A stretch of 50,571 nucleotides of DNA, from positions 1 through 50,571 of the forward strand of contig NZ_JACJHR010000066.1 of the NCBI RefSeq assembly GCF_014174495.1. Reading direction: 5' to 3'. The stretch is from Amycolatopsis echigonensis. Lineage in GTDB: Bacteria > Actinomycetota > Actinomycetes > Mycobacteriales > Pseudonocardiaceae. The notes below the pieces were generated by a model, which was not told the DNA's origin, searched no databases, and saw nothing but the letters and a program-made list of their open reading frames with translations. This document shows positions 16,202 to 24,109 of this stretch, piece by piece (within the stretch, counting starts at the first letter, position 1; the number at the start of each line of letters is the position of its first letter). The translations under genes and the position numbers were made by a program.

Positions 16202-17497
16202 ATGGCACGGATCGGTGACGGCGGCGACCTGCTGAAGTGTTCTTTCTGCGGCAAGAGCCAGAAGCAGGTGAAGAAGCTCATTGCCGGGCCAGGGGTCTAC
16301 ATCTGCGATGAGTGCATCGACCTCTGCAACGAGATCATCGAAGAGGAGCTGGCCGAAGCCGGCGACGTGAAGCTCGACGAGCTGCCGAAGCCCGCCGACA
16401 TCCACGAGTTCCTCGAGCAGTACATCATCGGCCAGGACGACGCGAAGAAGACGCTCGCGGTCGCGGTGTACAACCACTACAAGCGGATCCAGGCCGACGA
16501 CAAGTCCGGGCCGAAGGATTCCAAGGACGAGCCGGTCGAGCTGGCCAAGTCGAACATCCTGATGCTCGGCCCCACCGGCTGCGGCAAGACCTATCTCGCG
16601 CAGACGCTGGCGAAGCTGCTGAACGTCCCGTTCGCGATCGCCGACGCCACCGCGCTCACCGAGGCGGGCTACGTCGGCGAGGACGTCGAGAACATCCTGC
16701 TGAAGCTGATCCAGGCGGCGGACTACGACGTCAAGCGCGCCGAGACCGGCATCATCTACATCGACGAGGTCGACAAGATCGCCCGCAAGAGCGAGAACCC
16801 GTCGATCACCCGCGACGTGTCCGGCGAGGGCGTGCAGCAGGCGCTGCTGAAGATCCTCGAGGGCACCACCGCGTCGGTGCCGCCGCAGGGCGGGCGCAAG
16901 CACCCGCACCAGGAGTTCATCCAGATCGACACCACGAACGTGCTGTTCATCGTGGCGGGCGCGTTCGCCGGGCTGGAAAAGATCATCAACGAGCGGGTCG
17001 GCAAGCGCGGCCTCGGGTTCGGCGCGGAGATCCGCACCAAGGCCGAGATCGAGGGCAGCGACGTGTTCTCCGAGACCATGCCGGAGGACCTGATCAAGTT
17101 CGGGCTGATCCCGGAGTTCATCGGCCGGCTCCCGGTCGTGGCGACGGTGAACCACCTGGACAAGGAATCGCTCGTCTCGATCCTGACGCAGCCGCGCAAC
17201 GCGCTGGTGAAGCAGTACAAGAAGCTCTTCGAGATGGACAACGTCGAGCTGGAGTTCACCAAGACCGCGCTCGAGGCCATCGCGGACCAGGCCGTGCTGC
17301 GCGGCACCGGCGCCCGCGGCCTGCGCGCGATCATGGAGGAGGTCCTCCAGCCGGTCATGTACGACATCCCGAGCCGCGAGGACGTGGCGAAGGTCGTGAT
17401 CACCGAGCAGACCGTGCGGGAGAACGTCAACCCCACGATCGTGGCTCGCCAGCCGTCGCGCCGCACCCGCAGCGAGCGCGGCGAGAAGTCGGCCTGA
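16202..17497 (+). CDS. clpX: ATP-dependent Clp protease ATP-binding subunit ClpX
   Basis: A 431-residue AAA+ unfoldase that recognises tagged proteins and threads them into ClpP1P2. The N-terminal zinc domain has Cys13, Cys16, Cys35 and Cys38. Walker A is GPTGCGKT (123-130), the pore loop GYVG is at 156-159, and Walker B ends at Asp188-Glu189 (YIDEVDK). A sensor-2 region follows, with GARGLRAIMEE near the C-terminus. The Arg/Ser-rich last 20 residues are variable in the family. A GGAGGGG site lies about 12 bp before the ATG. It completes the tig-clpP1-clpP2-clpX block. Confidence 0.98.
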   Translation: MARIGDGGDLLKCSFCGKSQKQVKKLIAGPGVYICDECIDLCNEIIEEELAEAGDVKLDELPKPADIHEFLEQYIIGQDDAKKTLAVAVYNHYKRIQADDKSGPKDSKDEPVELAKSNILMLGPTGCGKTYLAQTLAKLLNVPFAIADATALTEAGYVGEDVENILLKLIQAADYDVKRAETGIIYIDEVDKIARKSENPSITRDVSGEGVQQALLKILEGTTASVPPQGGRKHPHQEFIQIDTTNVLFIVAGAFAGLEKIINERVGKRGLGFGAEIRTKAEIEGSDVFSETMPEDLIKFGLIPEFIGRLPVVATVNHLDKESLVSILTQPRNALVKQYKKLFEMDNVELEFTKTALEAIADQAVLRGTGARGLRAIMEEVLQPVMYDIPSREDVAKVVITEQTVRENVNPTIVARQPSRRTRSERGEKSA

Positions 17498-17555
17498 CCC
17501 GGCGGCCGCCGGGCGTTGAGCAGGAGTCGGCTGTCCGGGTGTCCTCGGCAGGCGC

Positions 17556-17561
17556 GATAAT
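17556..17561 (+). promoter_or_regulatory. -10 box of a likely leaderless gene
   Basis: GATAAT ends 7 nt before the ATG at 17569, the distance expected when transcription starts at the A of the start codon. No ribosome binding site is present there. Confidence 0.5.
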
Positions 17562-17568
17562 GGACAGG

Positions 17569-17964
17569 ATGACAACCGTGCCGCTGACCGCACCCCGGGG
17601 GGACGAGACCGCCGACCCCGGCGAAGCGGTACCTGCCGAGACCGAGCCGCCCGCCGCCCCGGTCGGCCTCGTGGAACTCAGCGAGCGGGTAGCCGCGTCC
17701 GTGCTGACGCGGTTCCCGTGGCTGATCCGCGCGTCCGAGATCCTGCTCGCGCTGTTCACGCTGGTCTGCCTGGTCGCGGTCGGCACCCGGCTGTCGGCGC
17801 TGCCGCTGCTGCCGATCCCGCTGTTCGTGGTGGCGTGGCTGTTCCTGCGCCGGTTGCGTGCGGCGCAGACCCGGGCGCAGCAGCTGCGCTGGTCGCTGCT
17901 GATGGCACTGGCCGCGATGGTCGGGTTCTGGGTGATGTCGGTCGTGGCCCGCTGGGTCTCGTAA
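17569..17964 (+). CDS. small membrane protein downstream of clpX
   Basis: A 131-residue protein. The first 45 residues are acidic and Pro/Ala-rich. Three hydrophobic segments follow: roughly 60-78, 81-98 and 107-128, the last after a basic QLRWS turn. A second ATG at 17560 in frame overlaps the putative -10 box GATAAT, so the ATG at 17569 (start of a leaderless message) is preferred. I do not recognise a named family. It converges with the esterase gene, with a shared hairpin terminator between them. Confidence 0.65.
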   Translation: MTTVPLTAPRGDETADPGEAVPAETEPPAAPVGLVELSERVAASVLTRFPWLIRASEILLALFTLVCLVAVGTRLSALPLLPIPLFVVAWLFLRRLRAAQTRAQQLRWSLLMALAAMVGFWVMSVVARWVS

Positions 17965-17985
17965 GTGCTGACGCCGGTGGAGGTC

Positions 17986-18025
17986 GTGCGTGTTCATCAC
18001 GGTTAGAACCGCGATAAACGCGCAC
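17986..18025. terminator. imperfect bidirectional terminator hairpin
   Basis: A 19 bp stem (arms 17986-18004 and 18007-18025) with two mismatches, one G-U pair and a tight AG turn separates two convergent genes. There is no long T run, which is usual for such GC-rich genomes. Confidence 0.55.
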
Positions 18026-18036
18026 CAGATCGGCAG

Positions 18037-18948
18037 CTAAACCTTCTGCTGCAAATGCTTCCCCAAGAACCCCACCATGCTCGGCACCGTCGTGCGGAAA
18101 AACGTGTCGCTGTGCTTCCCGTGCGCCGTGTAGCCGATCGTCGGGTGCGTTTCCGCGATATACCGCCGCACCCCGGTGATGAACGGATCTTCCGTGCCGC
18201 AGTAAACCGCCGTCGGAATGCCTTGCAGCGCGGACTGGTGGCGCAGCGGATCCAACGACGTCCAGTCCGTCATTCCGGTGAAAATGTGGCGTTTCGCCAT
18301 TTCCGGCCACGACGTGATCAGTGCCGGGGCGATCGCGGCGACCGCGGCGGGCGGTTGGCGGCGTTCGGCTCGGCGGCGGGCGTACAGCAGCGCGCCGAAG
18401 CCGCCCATCGACACTCCGGCGCACGCGAACGGCTGGCCGTCCGCGCCGCCGAAGCCGCGGGCACGCAGCCACTGCGGGACTTCTTCCAGCAGCATCGCCA
18501 TCGGGTCGTCGCCGGGGCGGACCTGGTGCCAGTAGTTGTCGCCGCCGTCGACCGCGAGGAAGCCGTACGCGGGCACGGCTTTGCGGGCGACGTCGCTGCC
18601 GAGTTGCTTCAGCAGACCGCTCGGCGCGGCCGAGCGCGCGGAACCGTGCAGGCCGTGCAGCATCAGCGAGATCGGCAGGCCGGCCGGCGGCTTCTTGCTC
18701 GGCAGAAGGAAGGCGAGATCCACTTCGCGGCCGCGGGCGTGCGAAAACACCCGCTCCACCCGCATGCTGCCCAGTTGCGTGACCGGCGTCGACGACGTGA
18801 CGCCCAGCGCCCGCTGCATCGGCTGGTTGAACGGCACCACGCCGGTCCCGCTCCCGACCGCGAGCCCGGCGATGCCGAGGCCCGAGGCGCCCGCGATCAG
18901 CATGGACCGGCGGCTCACCCGCCTTCGGCCCTCGGCTTCCTGGTTCAC
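18037..18948 (-). CDS. Tat-exported alpha/beta hydrolase (esterase)
   Basis: A 303-residue secreted esterase of the alpha/beta-hydrolase fold, esterase D-like. A twin-arginine signal RRVSRRSM is followed by a hydrophobic stretch of about 20 residues. The nucleophile elbow is GVSMGGF, an oxyanion segment is LMLHGLHGS, and a late His lies in GKHSDTFF. The GTG at 18948 is chosen: GAGGGGG lies 5 nt upstream, and a TACGCT box at 18974-18969 would start transcription after the alternative ATG at 18966. Natural substrates are unknown. It stands alone on its strand. Confidence 0.82.
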   Translation of the reverse strand: MNQEAEGRRRVSRRSMLIAGASGLGIAGLAVGSGTGVVPFNQPMQRALGVTSSTPVTQLGSMRVERVFSHARGREVDLAFLLPSKKPPAGLPISLMLHGLHGSARSAAPSGLLKQLGSDVARKAVPAYGFLAVDGGDNYWHQVRPGDDPMAMLLEEVPQWLRARGFGGADGQPFACAGVSMGGFGALLYARRRAERRQPPAAVAAIAPALITSWPEMAKRHIFTGMTDWTSLDPLRHQSALQGIPTAVYCGTEDPFITGVRRYIAETHPTIGYTAHGKHSDTFFRTTVPSMVGFLGKHLQQKV

Positions 18949-19014
18949 CGGTTCCCCCTCACCCATATAGCGTAAGACGTGGAGAAGGGACGAAACGTTG
19001 CCTTCTGAAGATCT

Positions 19015-19665
19015 TCACTCGGTTGTTGTGACCAGCCCCACGGACGCCCGAGCAGCGGCGGGGCTGTCTCCGAGCCCGACGACGAGCGTCACGCAGAGCG
19101 GCGCGAGGACCTCGGTCACCCCGCGGTCGCCCCGGCCGAAGTGGCCCAGCAGTTCGAGGGTGACATAGCCGTGCACCGCACTCCAGACCTGTGAGGCGAC
19201 GACGAGGGGGTCGCCCTGGAGCCGTCCGGCGTCGATGGTGCGCGCGAGGGCGGCGACCATGCCGTGGAATGACGCCGCGGCCTCGGTGTCCGGGTCCTTC
19301 TTGAGCAAATCGCCGACTGCGTGTCCGTGCGCCCCCGCCTCGCGGAACATGAGCGTGAACAGCTCCGGGTGCTCCACCGCCGTTTGGCGGTAGGCGAGCG
19401 CGAGGCGGTACAGATCGGCGACCGGGTCGTCGGTCTGCTCGACGGTCGCCATGTTCGCGATCAGCCGCCGAAACCCTTCTCGCGCAACGGCTTCCATGAG
19501 CGCGGCCATCCCGCCGAAGTGGGTGTAGACGGCCATTGTGGACGCGCCGATCTCGGCCGCCAGCTTGCGGGCCTGCAGTGCTTCCGCGCCGCCGTCGGCC
19601 AGCAGCCGGATCGCCGCCTCGACCAGTTGCGTCCGCGTGTGTTCGCCCCGGGTCCGCTCACTCAT
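19015..19665 (-). CDS. TetR-family repressor next to a carotenoid oxygenase
   Basis: A 216-residue TetR-type regulator. The N-terminal helix-turn-helix spans about residues 10-55, with the recognition helix around STMAVYTHFGG. A ligand-binding domain resembling the TetR_C WHG type fills the rest. It is divergent from the carotenoid oxygenase gene, with 65 bp between start codons. That gap holds two palindromes with CATAAC/GTTATG arms, placed to repress both genes. Control of its neighbour and of itself is therefore likely. The inducer may be the oxygenase substrate or product; that is inference. Confidence 0.88.
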   Translation of the reverse strand: MSERTRGEHTRTQLVEAAIRLLADGGAEALQARKLAAEIGASTMAVYTHFGGMAALMEAVAREGFRRLIANMATVEQTDDPVADLYRLALAYRQTAVEHPELFTLMFREAGAHGHAVGDLLKKDPDTEAAASFHGMVAALARTIDAGRLQGDPLVVASQVWSAVHGYVTLELLGHFGRGDRGVTEVLAPLCVTLVVGLGDSPAAARASVGLVTTTE

Positions 19666-19678
19666 GCTTGCCAGTGTC

Positions 19679-19695
19679 CCATAACCCTGTTATAC
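19679..19695. promoter_or_regulatory. TetR operator site 1
   Basis: CATAAC-CCT-GTTATA is a near-perfect inverted repeat 14 bp before the TetR start codon. Its centre is 23 bp from that of site 2. Confidence 0.7.
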
Positions 19696-19701
19696 CGGTG
19701 C

Positions 19702-19718
19702 CCATAACCACGTTATGG
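19702..19718. promoter_or_regulatory. TetR operator site 2
   Basis: CCATAAC-CAC-GTTATGG is a perfect 7+7 bp palindrome 12 bp before the oxygenase ATG. It shares the core of site 1 at about two helical turns' distance. Confidence 0.75.
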
Positions 19719-19730
19719 ACGGAGCGGGTC

Positions 19731-21044
19731 ATGGGAAATCTCTTCCTCCAAGGCAACTTCGCGCCGGTCGAGCGCGAGTACACGAGCACCCGGCTGACGG
19801 TCACCGGGAAACTGCCCGACTACCTCGACGGCCGCTACCTGCGCAACGGGCCGAACCCGGCCGACCCGGATCCCGAAACGCACCACTGGTTCCTCGGCCG
19901 CGGCATGGTGCACGGCGTGCGGCTGCGCGACGGCCGCGCCGAGTGGTACCGCAGCCGCCGGGTCGGCACCGACGAAGGCGGAGCCAACACCAACGTCATC
20001 GGGCACGCCGGGCGCACGATCGCGCTAGTCGAGGGCGGACTGCCGCAATGGGAGCTGAGCGAGGAACTCGACACGCTCGGCGTTTGCGACTTCGGCGGCA
20101 CCCTCTCCGGGTACACGGCGCACCCGAAGCGCGACCCGCGAACCGGCGAACTGCATGCCGTCTCCTACCAGTTCGGACTCGGAAACCGGGTGCAGTACTC
20201 GGTGATCGGCACCGACGGCCGGGCGCGGCGCACGGTCGACGTCGAGGTCACCGGTGCACCGATGATGCACGATTTCTCGCTCACGCAACGGTATGTCGTG
20301 TTCTACGACCTGCCGGTCACCTTCGATCCGAACCAGGCGCCGGTGCCGGTCGACGTGCCCGACCCGCTGACCGCGCGCACCGGCCGCGGCGTGAGTTCCT
20401 TGCCGTACCGGTGGAATCCGGACTACCCGGCGCGTGTCGGCGTGATGCCGCGCGAGGGGGACAACAGCGACGTCCGCTGGTTCGACGTCGGCCAGTGCTA
20501 CGTCTTCCATCCGCTCAACGCCTACGACGAGGACGACCGGATCGTGCTCGACGTGGTCCGGCACCCGAAGATGTTCGACCGCGCGCTGCACGGCCCGGCC
20601 GAAGGCGAGCCGACCCTCGACCGGTGGACCGTCGACCTCACGTTCGGAAAGGTGGTCGAGGACCGTATCGACGAGCACGGCCAGGAGTTCCCGCGGGTGG
20701 ACGAGCGGCTGGTCGGTTTGCCGCACCGGTACGGCTACGCGACGGCGGTCGACGACCGGTCGCGCAGCGTCGGCGCGGTGTACAAACACGACCTGCGCAA
20801 GGGTTCCGCGGAGGCGCACCGGTTCGGCCCCGGGCGCGAGCCGGGCGAGTTCGTGTTCGTTCCGTCCAGCGCGGACGCGGGCGAGGACGAGGGCGTGCTG
20901 ATGGGCTACGTCTACGACGCGGCCGAGGCGCGCAGCGACCTCGTCCTGCTCGACGCGGGCACCCTCGAAACCGTCGCCGCGGTCCACCTGCCGGACCGGG
21001 TCCCGCACGGCTTCCACGGCAACTGGGTGCCCGCCGGAGCCTGA
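19731..21044 (+). CDS. carotenoid oxygenase family protein (RPE65/lignostilbene dioxygenase type)
   Basis: A 437-residue iron(II) dioxygenase that cleaves conjugated double bonds in apocarotenoids or stilbene-like compounds. The seven-bladed-propeller family coordinates iron with four histidines. Candidates in order are His131 (YTAHPKRD), His180 (MMHDFSLT), His260 (YVFHPLNAY) and His429 (GFHGNW). The N-terminal YLRNGPNP motif is typical. GGAG lies 8 nt before the ATG. The stop codon abuts the stop of fdhD (TGATCA), so the two genes converge with no spacer. Substrate cannot be told from sequence. Regulation by the divergent TetR protein is likely. Confidence 0.9.
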   Translation: MGNLFLQGNFAPVEREYTSTRLTVTGKLPDYLDGRYLRNGPNPADPDPETHHWFLGRGMVHGVRLRDGRAEWYRSRRVGTDEGGANTNVIGHAGRTIALVEGGLPQWELSEELDTLGVCDFGGTLSGYTAHPKRDPRTGELHAVSYQFGLGNRVQYSVIGTDGRARRTVDVEVTGAPMMHDFSLTQRYVVFYDLPVTFDPNQAPVPVDVPDPLTARTGRGVSSLPYRWNPDYPARVGVMPREGDNSDVRWFDVGQCYVFHPLNAYDEDDRIVLDVVRHPKMFDRALHGPAEGEPTLDRWTVDLTFGKVVEDRIDEHGQEFPRVDERLVGLPHRYGYATAVDDRSRSVGAVYKHDLRKGSAEAHRFGPGREPGEFVFVPSSADAGEDEGVLMGYVYDAAEARSDLVLLDAGTLETVAAVHLPDRVPHGFHGNWVPAGA

Positions 21045-21869
21045 TCAGGTGAGCAGGCGCTGGTCCCCGGTGTAGAGATTCATGCTGTCGCCGCGCAGGA
21101 AACCGATCAGCGTCATGCCGTTCTCCTCGGCCAGTTCGACCGCGAGCGACGACGGCGCGGACACCGCGGCGAGCAGCCCGATGCCGGCCATCGCGGCCTT
21201 CTGCACGAGTTCGAACGAGGCGCGGCCGGAGACCAGCAGCCCCAGATCGGGCGCCGGGATCCGGCCCGCCTGCAGGGCCCAGCCGAGCACCTTGTCCACC
21301 GCGTTGTGCCGTCCGACGTCCTCGCGCACGACGACGAGCTGACCGTCCGAAGTGAACAGTCCGGCGGCGTGCAGGCCGCCGGTGGACGAGAACACTTTTT
21401 GCTGTTCCCGCAACCGATCCGGCATCTGCGTGAGGACGTCGGTCTTCACGGTGAATTCCGACGCGGCGGGGGAGAACCGGCTGCGCAGCTTCACCGCGTC
21501 GAGCGCGGCCTTGCCGCAGACGCCGCACGACGAGGTGGTGTAGAAGTTCCGCTCGACCCCGGTGTCCGGAGGGGCGACACCTTCGGCGAGTGCGATGTCG
21601 AGCACGTTGTAGGTATTGCGGCCTTGGTCGTCGACGCCGTCGCAGTAACGCGCCACGGCCACGTCCTCGCGGGACCCCAGCACGCCCTCCGACAGCAGGA
21701 AACCGTGCGCCAGTTCGACGTCGTGGCCGGGCGTGCGCATTGTCACCGCCAGCGCCTTGCCGCCGACCCGCAGTTCCAGCGGTTCCTCGGCGGCCAGCGA
21801 GTCCGGCCGGCGCCGTTCGCCGGCCGCGGAGATCCGCCGTACCGGCCGCCGCACCGTCACTCTGCCCAT
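21045..21869 (-). CDS. fdhD: formate dehydrogenase accessory sulfurtransferase FdhD
   Basis: A 274-residue protein that transfers sulfur to the molybdenum cofactor of formate dehydrogenases, an essential maturation step. The hallmark CGVCGK gives Cys115 and Cys118. VREDVGRHNAVDK and SGRASFELVQKAAMAG are the cofactor-binding segments. It is divergent from an oxalate/formate-type transporter. A YdeP-type molybdopterin oxidoreductase, the probable client, is encoded at 29164-31482 on the same strand. Confidence 0.95.
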   Translation of the reverse strand: MGRVTVRRPVRRISAAGERRRPDSLAAEEPLELRVGGKALAVTMRTPGHDVELAHGFLLSEGVLGSREDVAVARYCDGVDDQGRNTYNVLDIALAEGVAPPDTGVERNFYTTSSCGVCGKAALDAVKLRSRFSPAASEFTVKTDVLTQMPDRLREQQKVFSSTGGLHAAGLFTSDGQLVVVREDVGRHNAVDKVLGWALQAGRIPAPDLGLLVSGRASFELVQKAAMAGIGLLAAVSAPSSLAVELAEENGMTLIGFLRGDSMNLYTGDQRLLT

Positions 21870-21916
21870 CGCTCGCTCCGCTCGTCCTTATTGTCGTCTT
21901 CGGCCGTGTCTCGCTG

Positions 21917-21929
21917 TTGTCACCGACAA
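21917..21929. promoter_or_regulatory. small palindrome between fdhD and the OFA transporter
   Basis: TTGTC-ACC-GACAA lies in the 143 bp divergent spacer, close to the fdhD side. Two more GACA elements follow within 15 bp. It is a candidate operator or overlapping promoter. Confidence 0.35.
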
Positions 21930-22012
21930 GACATTCGACAGTCATCCGGCGCAACGCCGAGGATCTGGTAAACCATTCCCAGCACCTCGTCACTGTTGGG
22001 AGGAGACCGCCG

Positions 22013-23365
22013 ATGGCTGTCCCCGGCTTCCTTGCCCGTTCCCGCATCGTCGCACCGCCCGGCTGGACCCGCTGGCTCGTACCGCCCGCCGCGCTGTCCA
22101 TCCACCTGTCGATCGGCCAAGCCTACGCGTGGAGCGTCTTCAAGACGCCGTTGGAGAAGACTCTCGGACTGACCGGCACGGAGTCCGGGCTGCCGTTCCA
22201 GCTCGGCATCGTGATGCTGGGGCTGTCCGCCGCGTTCGGCGGCACCCTCGTGGAGCGCAACGGGCCTCGCTGGGCGATGACCGTCGCCACGATCTGTTTC
22301 TCCGCCGGGTTCCTGCTCGCCGCGCTCGGCGTCGCGACCGGGCAGTTCTGGCTCGTCGTGGCCGGCTACGGCGGCGTCGGCGGGATCGGTCTCGGCATCG
22401 GCTACATCTCGCCGGTGTCGACGCTGATCAAATGGTTCCCGGACCGGCCGGGCATGGCCACCGGGATCGCGATCATGGGCTTCGGCGGCGGCGCGCTGAT
22501 CGCGTCGCCGTGGTCGTCGGCGATGCTCGGCTCCTCGCCCACGACTGGCGACATCGCGACGGCGTTCCTGATCCACGGCATCGTGTACGCGGTGTTCATG
22601 ACGATGGGCGTGCTGATCGTGCGCGTCCCGGCCGACGACTGGCGTCCGGCGGGCGAGGTGAAACAGGCCGCGGCCAAGCCGATGATCTCGACGGCGAACG
22701 TCTCGGCGGCGAACGCGCTGAAGACGCCGCAGTTCTGGTGCCTGTGGATTGTCTTGTGCCTCAACGTGACCGCGGGCATCGGCATCCTCGAGAAGGCCGC
22801 GCCGATGATCACCGACTTCTTCAAGGGCACCTCGGCTCCGGTCGGCGCCGCGTCCGCGGCCGGGTTCGTCGCGCTGCTGTCGCTGACGAACATGCTGGGC
22901 CGGTTCGTCTGGTCGTCGGCCTCGGATCTGGTGGGGCGCAAGAACATCTACCGGTTCTACCTCGGCGTCGGCGCGCTGCTGTACCTCGTGATCGCGTTGA
23001 CCACGAACGCGTCGAAGCTCGTGTTCGTGCTGTGCGCGATGCTGATCCTGTCCTTCTACGGCGGCGGATTCTCGACGCTCCCGGCGTACCTCAAGGACCT
23101 GTTCGGCACCTATCAGGTCGGCGCGATCCACGGCAGGCTGCTGACCGCGTGGTCGGCGGCGGGCGTGCTCGGGCCGCTGATCGTGGACGGGATCGCGGAC
23201 AGCCAGAAGGCCGCCGGCAAGACCGGGCCGGACCTCTACCAGCTGTCGTTCTGGATCATGATCGGCCTGCTGGTGGTCGGGTTCGTCGCGAACGAATGCG
23301 TGCGCCCGGTGAAGGAGAAATTCCACGAACCCGTCGACCGCGGCGCGGTGGGGAGCGAGGCGTGA
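22013..23365 (+). CDS. OFA-family MFS transporter (oxalate/formate antiporter-like)
   Basis: A 450-residue, twelve-span major facilitator of the oxalate:formate antiporter family. Signatures are SIHLSIGQAYAWSVFKTPLE in span 1, YISPVSTLIKWFPDRPGMATG after span 4, and GRFVWSSASDLVGRKN in the central loop. The start is ATG at 22013, with GGGAGGAG 7 nt upstream. Family members move small mono- or dicarboxylates. The divergent fdhD suggests formate here, which is inference. A 43-residue membrane protein overlaps the stop by one base. Confidence 0.88.
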   Translation: MAVPGFLARSRIVAPPGWTRWLVPPAALSIHLSIGQAYAWSVFKTPLEKTLGLTGTESGLPFQLGIVMLGLSAAFGGTLVERNGPRWAMTVATICFSAGFLLAALGVATGQFWLVVAGYGGVGGIGLGIGYISPVSTLIKWFPDRPGMATGIAIMGFGGGALIASPWSSAMLGSSPTTGDIATAFLIHGIVYAVFMTMGVLIVRVPADDWRPAGEVKQAAAKPMISTANVSAANALKTPQFWCLWIVLCLNVTAGIGILEKAAPMITDFFKGTSAPVGAASAAGFVALLSLTNMLGRFVWSSASDLVGRKNIYRFYLGVGALLYLVIALTTNASKLVFVLCAMLILSFYGGGFSTLPAYLKDLFGTYQVGAIHGRLLTAWSAAGVLGPLIVDGIADSQKAAGKTGPDLYQLSFWIMIGLLVVGFVANECVRPVKEKFHEPVDRGAVGSEA

Positions 23366-23496
23366 TGACGAGTGCCGAGGGCCGTTCCGGCGGCCGGACC
23401 CTTCTGCTGGTGATCGCCTGGCTGTGGGTGCTCGCCCCGTTCGTTTACGGCGTGGTCGAGCTGATCCGGAAGGTGGTCAGCCTGTTCGGCGGCTGA
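23365..23496 (+). CDS. MFS transporter small subunit (43 aa)
   Basis: A single-span 43-residue protein. After a 10-residue polar head, the span LLLVIAWLWVLAPFVYGVV leads into a short amphipathic tail with basic residues. Small proteins with this A-W-L-W-V pattern are repeatedly found directly after OFA-type transporters in actinobacteria and are annotated as a small subunit. Its ATG overlaps the transporter stop (TGATG), so translation is coupled. An in-frame GTG at 23362 is an alternative start. It probably stabilises the transporter; that role is inferred. Confidence 0.75.
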   Translation: MTSAEGRSGGRTLLLVIAWLWVLAPFVYGVVELIRKVVSLFGG

Positions 23497-23531
23497 GCGC
23501 CGCGGGACCGCACTGCCCGGAAACAAGGGCT

Positions 23532-23564
23532 GGACAAATGGTCAAGAGTCGTTGACCATTGTCC
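23532..23564. promoter_or_regulatory. near-perfect inverted repeat before the ArsR-like gene
   Basis: A 14 bp arm (23532-23545) and a 13 bp arm (23552-23564) are reverse complements apart from one extra A, with a 6 bp centre. The repeat ends 2 bp before the GTG start, ideal for autorepression by the regulator encoded next. Confidence 0.65.
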
Positions 23565-23566
23565 CC

Positions 23567-24109
23567 GTGACTGGGGACGATCAAGCGGGCTACGTTCCGC
23601 CTCAAGACACTGTCCATGTCGAGACGACCGACCAGCTGCGCGCCGTGAGCAACGTCGTGCGGCACCGCGTGCTCGCGGTGCTGCGCGACGGGCCCGCGAC
23701 GATCACGCAGGTCGCCGAGCAGCTGGGGATCGCGAAAGGCAGTTCCAGCTACCACATGCGGGTGCTGGAGCGGGCCGGGATCGTGCACGTCGTGCGCACG
23801 CGGAAGGTGCGCGGGGTGCTGGAGCGCTACTACGCGCACGTCGGGCGGAGCATCGAGCTGCCCGAACCGGCCGCGGGACAGCGGGACGTGCTGCTGCAGC
23901 ACGCCCTCGACGACCTCTCGACCGCGCCCGAGGGCTCGCCCCGGTTCGTCCGGATGCAGCACACGCGGATCAGCGAGGCGCGGTTCGAGGAGTTCGAGCG
24001 CCGCCTGGCCGGACTGCTCGACGAACTGCGGGACGCGCGCGACGCCGACGAGGCGGCCGCCACCGTCGCGGTCGCGTTCTTCCGTCCGGGGCCGGGTGCG
24101 GCCAGATGA
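23567..24109 (+). CDS. ArsR-type winged-helix regulator
   Basis: A 180-residue regulator. Residues about 20-85 form a winged helix: RHRVLAVLRDGPATITQVAEQL, then the recognition helix around GIAKGSSSYHMRVLERAG. The C-terminal half is helical and acidic with Arg/Glu repeats. No metal-binding cysteines are present, so metal sensing is unlikely. The GTG at 23567 is preferred to the TTG at 23552, because the latter lies inside the operator-like inverted repeat. The MFS gene begins within the stop codon (ATGA), so the pair is one operon and the regulator probably controls this exporter. Confidence 0.85.
   Translation: MTGDDQAGYVPPQDTVHVETTDQLRAVSNVVRHRVLAVLRDGPATITQVAEQLGIAKGSSSYHMRVLERAGIVHVVRTRKVRGVLERYYAHVGRSIELPEPAAGQRDVLLQHALDDLSTAPEGSPRFVRMQHTRISEARFEEFERRLAGLLDELRDARDADEAAATVAVAFFRPGPGAAR

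Noticed and set aside
18949..18966. ATG 18966 as start of the Tat esterase
   Set aside because: The TACGCT promoter box ends 2 nt before it, so transcripts would begin after this ATG. GTG 18948 has a strong ribosome site.
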